Origin: Comamonadaceae bacterium | GTDB taxonomy: Bacteria > Pseudomonadota > Gammaproteobacteria > Burkholderiales > Burkholderiaceae_C | Direction of reading: 5' to 3' | Length of the DNA stretch: 64,000 nucleotides | Assembly (NCBI GenBank): GCA_947455145.1 | Contig: CANGME010000002.1 | Location: 124,001-188,000, forward strand | Shown: in pieces, positions 35,792-44,302 of the stretch | Numbering within the stretch: position 1 is the stretch's first letter | How the letters are laid out: each line of letters opens with the position of its first letter | Program-made: the position numbers and the translations under genes | Notes under the pieces: model-generated | Told to the model about the DNA's origin: nothing | The model's database searches: none | Seen by the model: the letters and a program-made list of their open reading frames with translations, nothing else

Positions 35792-36802
35792 ATGAAACTA
35801 GCCACTTACAAAGACGGTTCGCGCGATGGTCAACTCGTAGTGGTCTCGCGCGACCTGAGCACCGCGCATTATGCGACCGGCATTGCCAACCGCCTGCAAG
35901 CCGTGTTGGACGATTGGAACTTCCTCTCGCCGCAATTGCAAGACCTGTACGACGCGCTCAACCAGGGCAAGGCGCGCCACGCCTTCCCGTTTGACCCGCA
36001 GCAATGCATGGCCCCGCTGCCGCGCGCCTACCAATGGGCCGACGGTTCGGCCTACATCAACCATGTGGAACTGGTGCGCCAGGCGCGTGGCGCTGAAGTG
36101 CCCGCCAACTACTACACCGATCCCCTGATGTACCAGGGTGGTAGCGACGATTTTCTCGGCCCTTGCGACGACGTGGTCTGCGTGAGCGAGGCCAACGGCA
36201 TCGACTTCGAAGCCGAGGTCGCCGTCATCACCGCCGACGTCAAAATGGGCAGCACCCCGGCCCAGGCGCTGGACGGCATCCGCCTGCTGCTGCTGGCCAA
36301 CGACGTGAGCCTGCGCAATTTGATCCCCGAAGAGCTCGGCAAGGGCTTTGGCTTTGTACAGAGTAAGCCTGCCACCGCCTTCAGCCCCGTCGCCGTCACG
36401 CCTGATGAGTTGGGCGAAGATTGGAAAGGTGGCCGCTTGCACCTCACCCTGCAAAGCACCTGGAATGGCCGCGCCGTCGGCCGCTGCGATGCAGGGGATG
36501 AAATGACCTTTCACTTCGGCCAGCTCATTGCCCACCTGTGCAAGACACGCAACGTGCGCGCGGGCAGCGTCATCGGCTCGGGCACGGTGAGCAACCGTGC
36601 GACAGAAGTCAAAGGCAAAAAAGTCTGGGCTAAAGGCTATAGCTGCATCGCAGAAAAACGCGCGATTGAGACCATTCAAGACGGCATGCCCAAGACCGAC
36701 TACATGAAGTTCGGTGACACCATCCGCATCGAAATGAAAGGGCGCGATGGGCAGTCGATGTTTGGCGCGATTGACCAAGCCATCACGCCCCTGAAACGCT
36801 GA
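35792..36802 (+). CDS. Fumarylacetoacetate hydrolase family protein
   Basis: A 336-residue FAH-fold enzyme from ATG 35792 (longer in-frame starts run into the divergent gene). The metal-binding acids are in GIDFEAEVAVI, with NDVSLRN and the C-terminal MKFGDTIRIEM block typical of the family. N-terminal YINHVELVRQARGAEVP and the plain length match fumarylacetoacetase-like proteins of Burkholderiales that cleave a C-C bond in homogentisate-type pathways. The true substrate is not shown. Stands alone. Confidence 0.85.
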   Translation: MKLATYKDGSRDGQLVVVSRDLSTAHYATGIANRLQAVLDDWNFLSPQLQDLYDALNQGKARHAFPFDPQQCMAPLPRAYQWADGSAYINHVELVRQARGAEVPANYYTDPLMYQGGSDDFLGPCDDVVCVSEANGIDFEAEVAVITADVKMGSTPAQALDGIRLLLLANDVSLRNLIPEELGKGFGFVQSKPATAFSPVAVTPDELGEDWKGGRLHLTLQSTWNGRAVGRCDAGDEMTFHFGQLIAHLCKTRNVRAGSVIGSGTVSNRATEVKGKKVWAKGYSCIAEKRAIETIQDGMPKTDYMKFGDTIRIEMKGRDGQSMFGAIDQAITPLKR

Positions 36803-36804
36803 GC

Positions 36805-37275
36805 TCAGTGCTTGAGCGCTTCACGTAACGCGGGGTCGCCCTGCATCCGGTCATGCTTGAGAAACCATTTTTTCGCCAACGCCACCAGTTGACCGTCGCT
36901 GGGGTGGTCTGAGGCAATCACGCCCACAATCGCTTGGTCGATGGCCTTGTCGTGGCGCAGGCAGTGGGCCCGAAATTCGTCCTTGGCCTGGGCCGGGCCG
37001 GTCACCAAGACCTCGTGCACGCCAACCAGCACTTGGGCCACCTCATGGTAGAAATCATCGTCGGTGCCAGCGCGGCCATCCTCGGCCGAGTGGTGCCCGC
37101 TGGCGCTGTCGCCCCGGCCATGCCGCCCGCCATGGTTGCCCACGTGGCCCCCCCGGTTTTTAGGCTTGTGCGTGCTGCGCGACGCAATGACCTGCGCCTC
37201 TACGCTCGCGCGGTCAAACTGAATGACATGGGCCTCAGAACGATCAATCCAGACAATGGCGTGAAAAGTACTCAT
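36805..37275 (-). CDS. Translational-machinery-protein-like small protein
   Basis: A 156-residue protein. The start STFHAIVWIDRSEAHVIQFD and the central DDFYHEVAQVLVGVHEVLVTG, with LRHDKAIDQAIVGVIASDHP, match a conserved family often annotated as translational machinery protein, with an eRF1/host-attachment-like fold. A low-complexity His/Gly/Arg insert (about residues 40-65) separates the two halves. Role unknown. It is convergent with the FAH gene, with 2 bases between ends, and 39 bases downstream of a DksA-like gene on the same strand. Confidence 0.7.
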   Translation of the reverse strand: MSTFHAIVWIDRSEAHVIQFDRASVEAQVIASRSTHKPKNRGGHVGNHGGRHGRGDSASGHHSAEDGRAGTDDDFYHEVAQVLVGVHEVLVTGPAQAKDEFRAHCLRHDKAIDQAIVGVIASDHPSDGQLVALAKKWFLKHDRMQGDPALREALKH

Positions 37276-37314
37276 GGCAAATCCTTCTTGTGACAGTGAT
37301 AAAAAAGGTGAGCC

Positions 37315-37689
37315 TCAAGCCCGCTCGGCTTGTCTGTGTTCCAGTTGGTCTTGACAGGCCAGACAGCGGGCTGCCTCAGGCGCGGCATGCAGGCGGGCAA
37401 GCGGGATGTCGGCTTCACAGTCGATACACAGTCCGTAAGTGCCCGCTTCGATGCGCTGCAAAGCGCTGTCGATGCTGTTCAGCTCTGCGGTTTCGTGTTC
37501 GCCGATGGCGAACTCAAGATCGCGCGCGGTGTTGGTCTGGGCGCGCGAATCTTCGGGGTGCTCAAAATGGTCAGCTGCCACCTCGGCCCGGCTCAGCCGG
37601 CCACCGCGCTGCTCAGTCATCAATTTCAGCAGGGCTTGTCGCTGCGACAGCAGCCGCTGCTTAAAGGGGGCAGTTAAGGGTTGGTTCAT
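37315..37689 (-). CDS. TraR/DksA-family zinc-finger protein
   Basis: A 124-residue protein with an N-terminal helical hairpin (residues 8-80) and a C-terminal C4 zinc finger: C88, C91, C109 and C112 (GLCIDCEADI ... ARCLACQ). DksA-family members bind in the secondary channel of RNA polymerase. The length is near that of short DksA-like proteins, and the coiled coil carries acidic residues near the tip (HPEDSRAQTNTARD). It is probably expressed with the downstream translational-machinery-like gene. Confidence 0.88.
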   Translation of the reverse strand: MNQPLTAPFKQRLLSQRQALLKLMTEQRGGRLSRAEVAADHFEHPEDSRAQTNTARDLEFAIGEHETAELNSIDSALQRIEAGTYGLCIDCEADIPLARLHAAPEAARCLACQDQLEHRQAERA

Positions 37690-37983
37690 ACAAGCTCATT
37701 TCTCTCAAAACAATTTCATCTTCCCCCTGATGAACCGGGCCTTCATTGATCAATGTCAAGGTATTGGCAGTTTGCGGCTGGGTTGTGCAAAGTATGGCGA
37801 TGGGATAATTCCCCCATGCCCCGCCTTCCCCTGAGCCATCAAAACATGAGCTGCGCACGTTGTCTTTGAGCAAGGCATCTCGGCCAAAGGTATGAAGTTC
37901 CCCGCTGCCTTGCCTGAACTCATCCCGTCCAGGCCTGCCGGGCAGGGCGTGCATCAGCACTAATTCCAATAGAAAGAAACACC
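37690..37983. other. Intergenic segment, no gene recognised
   Basis: This 294-base segment lies between divergent starts. It would hold the promoters of the DksA-like gene and of the copper chaperone gene. No convincing coding frame, hairpin with T-run or operator was seen. Confidence 0.5.
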
Positions 37984-38427
37984 ATGAAATTCGAAATCCT
38001 CATCACAACTCTCGCTCTGACCAGTACCGCGCTCTTCGCCCAGACGGTCGAGGTCAAAGACGCTTGGGTGCGCGCCTCAGTGCAAGGCCAAATGGCCAGT
38101 GGTGCCTTCATGAAGCTCAAGTCCAAAGACGGCGCGCAATTGGTTTCTGTATCCACCCCAGTCGCGGGCATTGCCGAAGTGCATGAGATGAAAATGGAAG
38201 GCGACGTGATGAAGATGCGTGCCGTGCCCGCGCTGGACCTGCCTGCGGGTACAACGGTTGAGCTCAAGCCCGGCGGCTACCACGTGATGCTGATGGACCT
38301 GAAAACTACTTTGAAAAAAGACAGCACTGTGCCGCTGACGCTGGTGTTCAAAGACGCCAAAGGGGTGCAGAGCACGTTGACCGTCAAAGCACCCGTGTCG
38401 GCAATGCCTATGGCCCACGGGCAGTAA
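37984..38427 (+). CDS. Periplasmic copper chaperone PCu(A)C
   Basis: A 147-residue exported protein that binds Cu(I) in the periplasm and helps metallate the CuA or CuB site of cytochrome oxidase. The signal peptide (LITTLALTSTALFAQ) precedes a cupredoxin-like domain starting VEVKDAWVRASVQGQMASGA. The copper motif is H67-x-M69 (EVHEMKMEG), M76/M78 and H100-x-M102 (GGYHVMLM), matching the H(M)x10Mx21HxM pattern closely. No SCO or oxidase gene adjoins it. Confidence 0.92.
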   Translation: MKFEILITTLALTSTALFAQTVEVKDAWVRASVQGQMASGAFMKLKSKDGAQLVSVSTPVAGIAEVHEMKMEGDVMKMRAVPALDLPAGTTVELKPGGYHVMLMDLKTTLKKDSTVPLTLVFKDAKGVQSTLTVKAPVSAMPMAHGQ

Positions 38428-38513
38428 GATGGATTTAGGTGTGAATCGACCTGCTGAGGCTTGCCATAATCCACTTTGGTGAACGATTATTTTTTGATTG
38501 ATAAGGAATCCCC

Positions 38514-39395
38514 ATGAAACTCGCACGCGTACAAGTGGCTGGCAATGTCCGCCTGGCCCTCATTGATGAACAAAAACAAGAAGCCGCTCTGGTCGGTGGT
38601 GAGTTGGGTGCGCACCCGAACCCGGTGCTGGCCATCATCCAACAAGGCGTCACCGCTGCCCAGCTCACAGCCGCCGTGACCGAACGCGTGGCCTTGTCCA
38701 GCGTTAAATTCCTCGCACCTTTGTCAGCCTTTTTGCGCAACCCCTTTGCTGTTGGCAAAAACTACCACGACCACGCGCTGGAGTTCGACAAGAGCGGCTT
38801 CAACGCCACCAGCGGCGGCGCATCGGCCATCCCCGAGTTTCCGCAGATTTTCACCAAGGCCACGACCACCTTGTCAGGCCCGACCGATGCGATTCGCTTC
38901 AACCCCAAGCACACCTCGTCGGTGGACTACGAGGGTGAAATTGGTGTGGTCATCGGCACGACCTGCCGCAACGTGAGCAAGGCCGACTCGATGAACCACG
39001 TGTTTGGTTTTGTAGCCATGAACGACGTGACCGCACGAGACCTGCAAAAGAACCACGCCCAGTGGTTTTTGGGCAAATCGCTCGACGGCTTTTGCCCGCT
39101 CGGCCCCTGGATCACTTCGCGTGATGAAGCCCCCACCGACATGACCATGCAGACCTGGGTCAACGGCGAGCCACGTCAAAACGCCCACATCTCGCAACTG
39201 ATTTTTGACGTGCCCACCTTGATCGAAACCATGTCTGCCGCCATGACCCTGCTGCCCGGCGACATCATCGCCACCGGCACGTCGGTGGGCGTGGGCATCG
39301 GCTTCAAGCCACCCAAATTCTTGCGCCATGGCGACGTGGTGCGCGTGGCCATCTCGGGCCTGGGTGAGTTGAACAACCCGGTGGAGGAAACATGA
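38514..39395 (+). CDS. Fumarylacetoacetate hydrolase family protein
   Basis: A 293-residue FAH-fold enzyme. The metal site lies in SVDYEGEIGVVIG, then AMNDVTARDLQ, the catalytic-lysine region GKSLDGFCPLGPW and the C-terminal GTSVGVG ... FLRHGDVVRVAI. This is the common acylpyruvase/oxaloacetate decarboxylase/hydratase form of the family. Ribosome site AAGGAA lies before the ATG. Its stop overlaps the start of a Bug receptor gene by four bases (ATGA), so the enzyme and the receptor are co-expressed and the bound ligand may be its substrate or precursor. Confidence 0.88.
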   Translation: MKLARVQVAGNVRLALIDEQKQEAALVGGELGAHPNPVLAIIQQGVTAAQLTAAVTERVALSSVKFLAPLSAFLRNPFAVGKNYHDHALEFDKSGFNATSGGASAIPEFPQIFTKATTTLSGPTDAIRFNPKHTSSVDYEGEIGVVIGTTCRNVSKADSMNHVFGFVAMNDVTARDLQKNHAQWFLGKSLDGFCPLGPWITSRDEAPTDMTMQTWVNGEPRQNAHISQLIFDVPTLIETMSAAMTLLPGDIIATGTSVGVGIGFKPPKFLRHGDVVRVAISGLGELNNPVEET

Positions 39396-40372
39396 TCCGT
39401 CTTACAAACTGCATACGTCTGGCCGGCCTCGCCTTGCTTGCCATTGCGGCCCTGCCGACCTTGGCGCAAGACGAGTTCCCCAACCACACGATCACCATGC
39501 TCGTGCCTTTCCCGCCCGGCGGCGTGGCCGATGCGGTGGGTCGCCCAGTGGCCGAGGCCATGGGCCGCGCGCTCAAGCAGTCGGTGATTGTGGAAAACAA
39601 GGGCGGCGCGGGTGGCGGCATTGGCATGGCCCAGGTGGCCAAGTCCAAGGCCGATGGCTACAGCCTGTTGATGGCCCTGTCATCCGTCGTGGTGCTGCCC
39701 GAGGCCGACAAGGTGCTGCGCCGCAACCCCATGTTCACGCTGGACCAGCTCAAGCCCATCGCCCGCTTCACCGCCGACCCCACCGTGCTGGTGGTGCGCG
39801 CCGACAGCCCGTGGAAGACCTATGCCGACTTCATGGCCGCCGTCAAAGCCAAGCCCGGCACGGTGACGTTTGGCTCCTCCGGCAACTACGGCACCATGCA
39901 CGTGCCCATGGAGCAGCTCAAGATCGCCACCAACAGCTTCATGCTGCACGTCCCCTACACCGGCGCAGGCCCGGCCGTGCTGGCCGTGTTGGCGGGCCAG
40001 GTGGACGCAGTGTCCACCGGCCCCTCCAGCGTGGTGCAGCAGATTCGCGCGGGCAAGATGCGCGCCCTGGCGCACTGGGGTGAAGGTCGCTTGGCTGCGC
40101 TGCCCGATGTGCCCAGCCTGAAGGAATTGGGCGTGCCCATCAGCTACTCGCAATGGGCGGGTTTGTTTGTGCCTGCCAACACACCTGAACCGGTGATGGC
40201 CAAGCTGCGCCAAGCCGCCCGCATGGCGGCAGACGATGCGCGTGCCAAGCAGGCACTGGTCTCAGCTGGCAGTTCTTTCCAGTACCAAGACGCACCCGAG
40301 TTCGATCGCTTTGTACAAGCCGACGCCAAAGCCATGGCCCTTGTGGTGCAGCGCATTGGGCGAGTAGAGTAA
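39392..40372 (+). CDS. Bug/TctC-family receptor
   Basis: A 326-residue periplasmic binding protein. The signal peptide ends PTLAQD, and the mature part shows TITMLVPFPPGGVADAVGRP and VIVENKGGAGGGIGMAQVAKS, the Bug hallmarks. Coupled by an ATGA overlap to the FAH-family enzyme upstream. No TctAB permease gene is nearby, so it either shares a distant permease or has a sensing role, as shown for some Bug proteins. Confidence 0.92.
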   Translation: MIRLTNCIRLAGLALLAIAALPTLAQDEFPNHTITMLVPFPPGGVADAVGRPVAEAMGRALKQSVIVENKGGAGGGIGMAQVAKSKADGYSLLMALSSVVVLPEADKVLRRNPMFTLDQLKPIARFTADPTVLVVRADSPWKTYADFMAAVKAKPGTVTFGSSGNYGTMHVPMEQLKIATNSFMLHVPYTGAGPAVLAVLAGQVDAVSTGPSSVVQQIRAGKMRALAHWGEGRLAALPDVPSLKELGVPISYSQWAGLFVPANTPEPVMAKLRQAARMAADDARAKQALVSAGSSFQYQDAPEFDRFVQADAKAMALVVQRIGRVE

Positions 40373-40408
40373 GGCAGCTACGACTGACGGTTTTAAGGAG
40401 CTACGACC

Positions 40409-41125
40409 ATGAGTGATTCATCCGCCCACAACTTCAGCAAATTTGTCCCCGGTTTTGACTTTTTGCAAAGTCTGACCCAAGGCAAGTCCAACACCATGCC
40501 AGGGCCCGCCGCTTGGGTCGCCCCCACGCTAGACCCCAAAGAGCTGGACAAGCGGATCGAAGAACTCAAGGCCGTGCAGTTCTGGCTCGACCAGAACGCC
40601 ACCGCGCTCAAGGCGACCATCCAGGCGCTGGAGGTGCAAAAGATGACCTTGGCCACCCTGCAAGGCATGAACTTGGACATGAACGCCATGAGCAAGGCTT
40701 TTCAGTTCCCCGCCGCCTCTGCCCCCAGCGCTGCTGCTGCCACCCCTTTTGCGGGGCCCTTTGCCTCTGCCTTTGCCAAAGCAGCGACCCCTGCCCCCAG
40801 CGCACCGCCACCGGCCCCACCTCCCGCACCCACCCCTGAGCCTGAAGCACCCAAAGCGGCCACTAAAAAAACCACGGCTTCAGCCAAACGCACCAGCACT
40901 GCCGCGCCTGCTGTTGACCCAGTGCAACTGTGGACTTCTCTCACCCAGCAGTTCCAGCAAATTGCCAGCAACGCCATGCAAGAGGTGAGCAAGCAGGCGG
41001 CAAAACAGGCTGACGCCTCAGCCAACAAGGCCACGGCTTCAGCTTCAAAAACAGGCGCTTCTCGCACAGGTCCCGCTAAGACTGCCGCAAAAAAAGCGGT
41101 CAAAAAACCAGCCGCTCGCCGCTAA
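40409..41125 (+). CDS. phaM: PhaM-family polyhydroxyalkanoate granule regulator
   Basis: A 238-residue protein. The N-terminal domain (WVAPTLDPKELDKRIEEL, KAVQFWLDQNATALKATIQA) matches PhaM, which binds and activates PHA synthase PhaC and tethers granules to DNA. The C-terminal half is Pro/Ala-rich and then Lys/Ala-rich, ending AAKKAVKKPAARR, a histone-H1-like tail suited to DNA binding. No phaC, phaA or phaB is in the window, so the PHA genes are elsewhere. The ribosome site AAGGAG is upstream. Confidence 0.85.
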   Translation: MSDSSAHNFSKFVPGFDFLQSLTQGKSNTMPGPAAWVAPTLDPKELDKRIEELKAVQFWLDQNATALKATIQALEVQKMTLATLQGMNLDMNAMSKAFQFPAASAPSAAAATPFAGPFASAFAKAATPAPSAPPPAPPPAPTPEPEAPKAATKKTTASAKRTSTAAPAVDPVQLWTSLTQQFQQIASNAMQEVSKQAAKQADASANKATASASKTGASRTGPAKTAAKKAVKKPAARR

Positions 41126-41149
41126 ATCAGCGCACCAATCTCTCCCGCC

Positions 41150-42439
41150 ATGAAACGCTTCGCCTACGGCCACGCCACCCACCCTCAGTGGGGCATGGCT
41201 GCGGCCTTGGTGCTGGCGCAGTTGCGCGGCCAAATGGCGCTGCCGGACTATGTGAAAAACCCGACGCTCGCGCTGCTCTACATCACCGACCACTACGCCG
41301 GTGCAGCGCAAGACATCCTGGCCCACCTGCGCACCGAGCTGCCCGAGGTGACCGACTGGGCGGGCACCGTGGGCGTCGGCGTGGCCGCCAACAACGCCGA
41401 GTACTTTGACGAACCCGCGCTGGTGCTGATGCTGTGCGAGCTGCCCACCGACCAATACCGTGTGTTCTCCGGCATCGCCCCCCTAGGCATAGGCTTTGAA
41501 GCGCACACCGCGCTGGTCCATGCCGACAGCGACACGCCCGAGTTAACCGAGCTCATCACCGAGATGGCTGAACGCACCGACTCCGGTTACCTGTTTGGTG
41601 GCTTGGCCGCCAGCCGTTCGCAGACTGTGCAGTTTGCTGTGGGCGGTGACGGCTTCATGCGCGGCCAGGGCTTGTCCAGCGGCGTGTTCCATGGTGGCTT
41701 GAGTGGCGTTGCTTTTGGCCGTGACATTCAGCTGGTCTCGCGCGTGACCCAGGGCTGTTTACCCATCAGCCCCGCACGCACGGTGACCAAAGCCGACCGC
41801 AATGTCGCCCTTGAATTGGACAGCCAGCCTGCATTGGATGTGCTGCTGCGCGATCTGAACGTGTCACTTGACCAACCCGAACCCGCCATGCAAGCCCTGC
41901 GTGCCACGCTGGTTGGCTTGATGCGCCCTGAACCGACCAGCGGTGCGCGCACGGATGCAACCGCCATCAGCCGCACAGGCAATTTTGGCAACGACGTCAT
42001 CGTGCGCCACCTCATTGGCCTAGACCCAATGCGCAGCGGCGTGGCCGTGGCCGACATGGTGGAGGAGGGCATGCAACTCGCGTTTTGCCAGCGCAACGTG
42101 CAAGCCGCCCGTGCTGACCTGATGCGCATCTGCGCCGAGATTCGCGAAGAGCTGGAGCCTGAAGAGGCGAGCTTGGAGACCGCAACTGCGATGGGTTTGG
42201 GGCTGGCAGGCGAGCAAGCCCAATCCGCACCGCACCCCGCCCGCCACATCGCAGGGGCGGTGTACGTAAGCTGTTCGGGTCGCGGTGGCCCGCACTTCGG
42301 TGGTCCCAGCGCTGAACTGCAAATCGTGCGCCGCGCCTTGGGCGATGTGCCCCTGGTGGGCTTCTTCGCCGGGGGTGAAATCGCCCGCCATCACATTTAT
42401 GGCTATACCGGGGTGCTGACGGTATTTACTGGCGAATAG
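41150..42439 (+). CDS. FIST-domain sensory protein
   Basis: A 429-residue soluble protein with an N-terminal FIST domain (about residues 30-225: VTDWAGTVGVGVAANN, ALVLMLCELPTDQYRVF, YLFGGLAASRSQTVQF, GLSGVAFGRDI) and a FIST C domain (about 225-410; ending VPLVGFFAGGEIARHHIYGYT). FIST domains are ligand-sensing modules found with signal transduction proteins and are thought to bind small ligands such as amino acids. No kinase, cyclase or chemoreceptor domain is fused here or encoded next to it. Confidence 0.88.
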   Translation: MKRFAYGHATHPQWGMAAALVLAQLRGQMALPDYVKNPTLALLYITDHYAGAAQDILAHLRTELPEVTDWAGTVGVGVAANNAEYFDEPALVLMLCELPTDQYRVFSGIAPLGIGFEAHTALVHADSDTPELTELITEMAERTDSGYLFGGLAASRSQTVQFAVGGDGFMRGQGLSSGVFHGGLSGVAFGRDIQLVSRVTQGCLPISPARTVTKADRNVALELDSQPALDVLLRDLNVSLDQPEPAMQALRATLVGLMRPEPTSGARTDATAISRTGNFGNDVIVRHLIGLDPMRSGVAVADMVEEGMQLAFCQRNVQAARADLMRICAEIREELEPEEASLETATAMGLGLAGEQAQSAPHPARHIAGAVYVSCSGRGGPHFGGPSAELQIVRRALGDVPLVGFFAGGEIARHHIYGYTGVLTVFTGE

Positions 42440-42458
42440 CCGTTGTTAGCCGTTGTTG

Positions 42459-42872
42459 CTAGGCCCGTTTGCACAGCGGGCCGTCAATCGGGTTTTCGAT
42501 GCTTTTGGCAATCGCTTGAACCAACTCATGAATCTGATCCGTAGTGAAGTGCTCCAGGAGCGGCCGCGCAATGCTTGCCGGCAGTCGCACCACGCATGGG
42601 GTGCTATCGGCGCGTCCGATGGTGACGCCCGCGACCTGATGCGTTACCCACCCCTCGCGTGACTCCGCCAGCACCATCTGCTCATTCATAAGGTTTTCGT
42701 ACTCGACTTCTAGCGCATCCAGAACGTCGTCATCCGGTTCACCGGACACCTCCACGACAAAACCCTCAATCGTGTCAGGGCGCGCCTGAAAGCTCAGCGA
42801 GTGCTGTGACACGACCCGCACAAACCGGTCGCGCAGAAGCTCGTCGAAGAAGACGTACTGGTTGCCTGTCAT
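42459..42872 (-). CDS. Small conserved protein downstream of sulfide:quinone reductase, unknown function
   Basis: A 137-residue, mostly acidic soluble protein without signal peptide or membrane helix. It has a beta-rich first half (QYVFFDELLRDRFVRVVSQH, IEGFVVEVSGEPDDDVLDAL) and a helical end. Family not recognised. It starts 10 bases after the sqr stop with a good ribosome site (AGAGGAA), so the two are probably one transcript and it may assist sulfide oxidation. Confidence 0.6.
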   Translation of the reverse strand: MTGNQYVFFDELLRDRFVRVVSQHSLSFQARPDTIEGFVVEVSGEPDDDVLDALEVEYENLMNEQMVLAESREGWVTHQVAGVTIGRADSTPCVVRLPASIARPLLEHFTTDQIHELVQAIAKSIENPIDGPLCKRA

Positions 42873-42882
42873 GCGATTCCTC

Positions 42883-44157
42883 TTACTTGTCCTTGAGCTT
42901 CATGATCCCAAGGGCGTTCATGACCAACTTTTCAAACAAGGGTTCGGAGGTGCCTTTCTTCATCTTGCGCATGAAGTACTTCTCAAACGCAATCTTGGCT
43001 AGGTGAACCCACTTGCCTTCAGAGTACCAGTTCACGTTACGTGGTGGGATTTGCGGCAGGGCGACGAAGCAGGCACCCGTGTCACCAAAATCAGCCAGGC
43101 ACAAGGCGTTCCAGGTGGCCTTGGTGCTGGGCTCCTTGCCGCTCAGTTCATCCCGGATGTTGTGCGCGGTGGCTGTCACCATGGATTCGATCATGTAGCC
43201 GGTTTTGGGCGCGCCGGTCGGCACGGGCGTGGCCTCCACCGGAGGGATGGCGACGCAAACACCAACGCCATAGATGTTCTTGAACTTCGGGTTGCGCTGG
43301 TGCTGGTCGATCAGAATCATGCCGCGCGGATTGGTGAGGCCCTCGATGCCGAATACGGCGTCAATACCTTTGAAGGCTGGCAGCATCATCGAATATTTGA
43401 AGTCGAGCACGTGCTCCTTCTTCGGCGTGCCGTCGTCATTGTGCTCGGTGACGTACATCTTGCCTGCTTCGACCTTCGTGGTCTTGGCGTTGCAGATCCA
43501 CTTGATGTGACGGTCACGCATCACAGACTCCATCAAACCCTTGGAGTCACCCACGCCACCCAAGCCCAAATGCCCGATGTAAGGCTCGGCTGTCACGAAG
43601 GTCATAGGCACCTTGTCACGGATTTTCCGCTTGCGCAGATCGGTGTCCATAATCATGGCGTATTCGTAAGCGGGCCCATAGCAGGAAGCCCCTTGCACGG
43701 CACCAACGACAATGTGGCCGGGATTCTTGACGAATTCCTGCCAGTCCTTCTCCGCCTCGACTGCATGATCTACGTGGCAAATGGACTGTGTGTGGCCGTG
43801 GGGGCCCAAGCCTTCTACTTCATCGAAAGCCAGTTTCGGGCCGGTGGCGATGATGAGGTAGTCGTAATCAACGCTGCGGCCATCTTCGAGTTCGATCTGG
43901 TTCTTATCCGGGTGCACACGCTTCGCGGCGACACCAATGAAGTCAATCTTCTTTTTGGCGAGCGCCGTTGCGCAGTCAATCTCGATGTCATCGCGTTTAC
44001 GCCAATTCACTGCCACCCAGGGGTTAGAGGGTGTAAAGTGAAATTTCGAGTCTTTGGAGATAACCGTGATCTTGTCGCCGGGGCGAGCCATTTCACGCAT
44101 TTCATAGGCCATCGGCATGCCACCAATACCTGCGCCGAGAATAACGATATGTGTCAT
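42883..44157 (-). CDS. sqr: Sulfide:quinone oxidoreductase
   Basis: A 424-residue FAD flavoprotein of the peripheral inner membrane that oxidises sulfide and reduces quinone. The FAD-binding GxGxxG is ILGAGIGGMPMAYEM. Cys127 (SICHVDHA), Cys159 (GASCYGPAYEYA) and Cys353 (ALCLADFGDTG) match the spacing of the three cysteines of the A. ferrooxidans enzyme (128, 160, 356). The C-terminal hydrophobic/basic tail (KIAFEKYFMRKMKKG) suits membrane attachment. A flavocytochrome-c-type relative is an alternative, but the cysteine set favours SQR. Confidence 0.88.
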   Translation of the reverse strand: MTHIVILGAGIGGMPMAYEMREMARPGDKITVISKDSKFHFTPSNPWVAVNWRKRDDIEIDCATALAKKKIDFIGVAAKRVHPDKNQIELEDGRSVDYDYLIIATGPKLAFDEVEGLGPHGHTQSICHVDHAVEAEKDWQEFVKNPGHIVVGAVQGASCYGPAYEYAMIMDTDLRKRKIRDKVPMTFVTAEPYIGHLGLGGVGDSKGLMESVMRDRHIKWICNAKTTKVEAGKMYVTEHNDDGTPKKEHVLDFKYSMMLPAFKGIDAVFGIEGLTNPRGMILIDQHQRNPKFKNIYGVGVCVAIPPVEATPVPTGAPKTGYMIESMVTATAHNIRDELSGKEPSTKATWNALCLADFGDTGACFVALPQIPPRNVNWYSEGKWVHLAKIAFEKYFMRKMKKGTSEPLFEKLVMNALGIMKLKDK

Positions 44158-44302
44158 GGTTTTGAGTTATAAAAGTTCTAAAAATCAGTGTGTCTCACTG
44201 GGCTGTGGTGGCTGCGTCTGCCTTCTTGTTCCAACGGTGGTGTTTGAAAAATAATTAAGCCAACACTGATAAATAGTAGCAGAAAAGCACGAGGGCACTG
44301 AC

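Noticed and set aside
35798-36778. 326-residue open frame on the minus strand
   Set aside because: Antisense shadow of the fumarylacetoacetate-hydrolase gene, with no recognisable domain.
37661-37969. 102-residue minus-strand open frame
   Set aside because: Overlaps the start of the DksA-like gene and its promoter region; no domain and poor initiation context.
43003-44172. 389-residue open frame on the plus strand
   Set aside because: It is antisense to sqr, whose motifs are unambiguous; the long frame results from high G+C at third positions.
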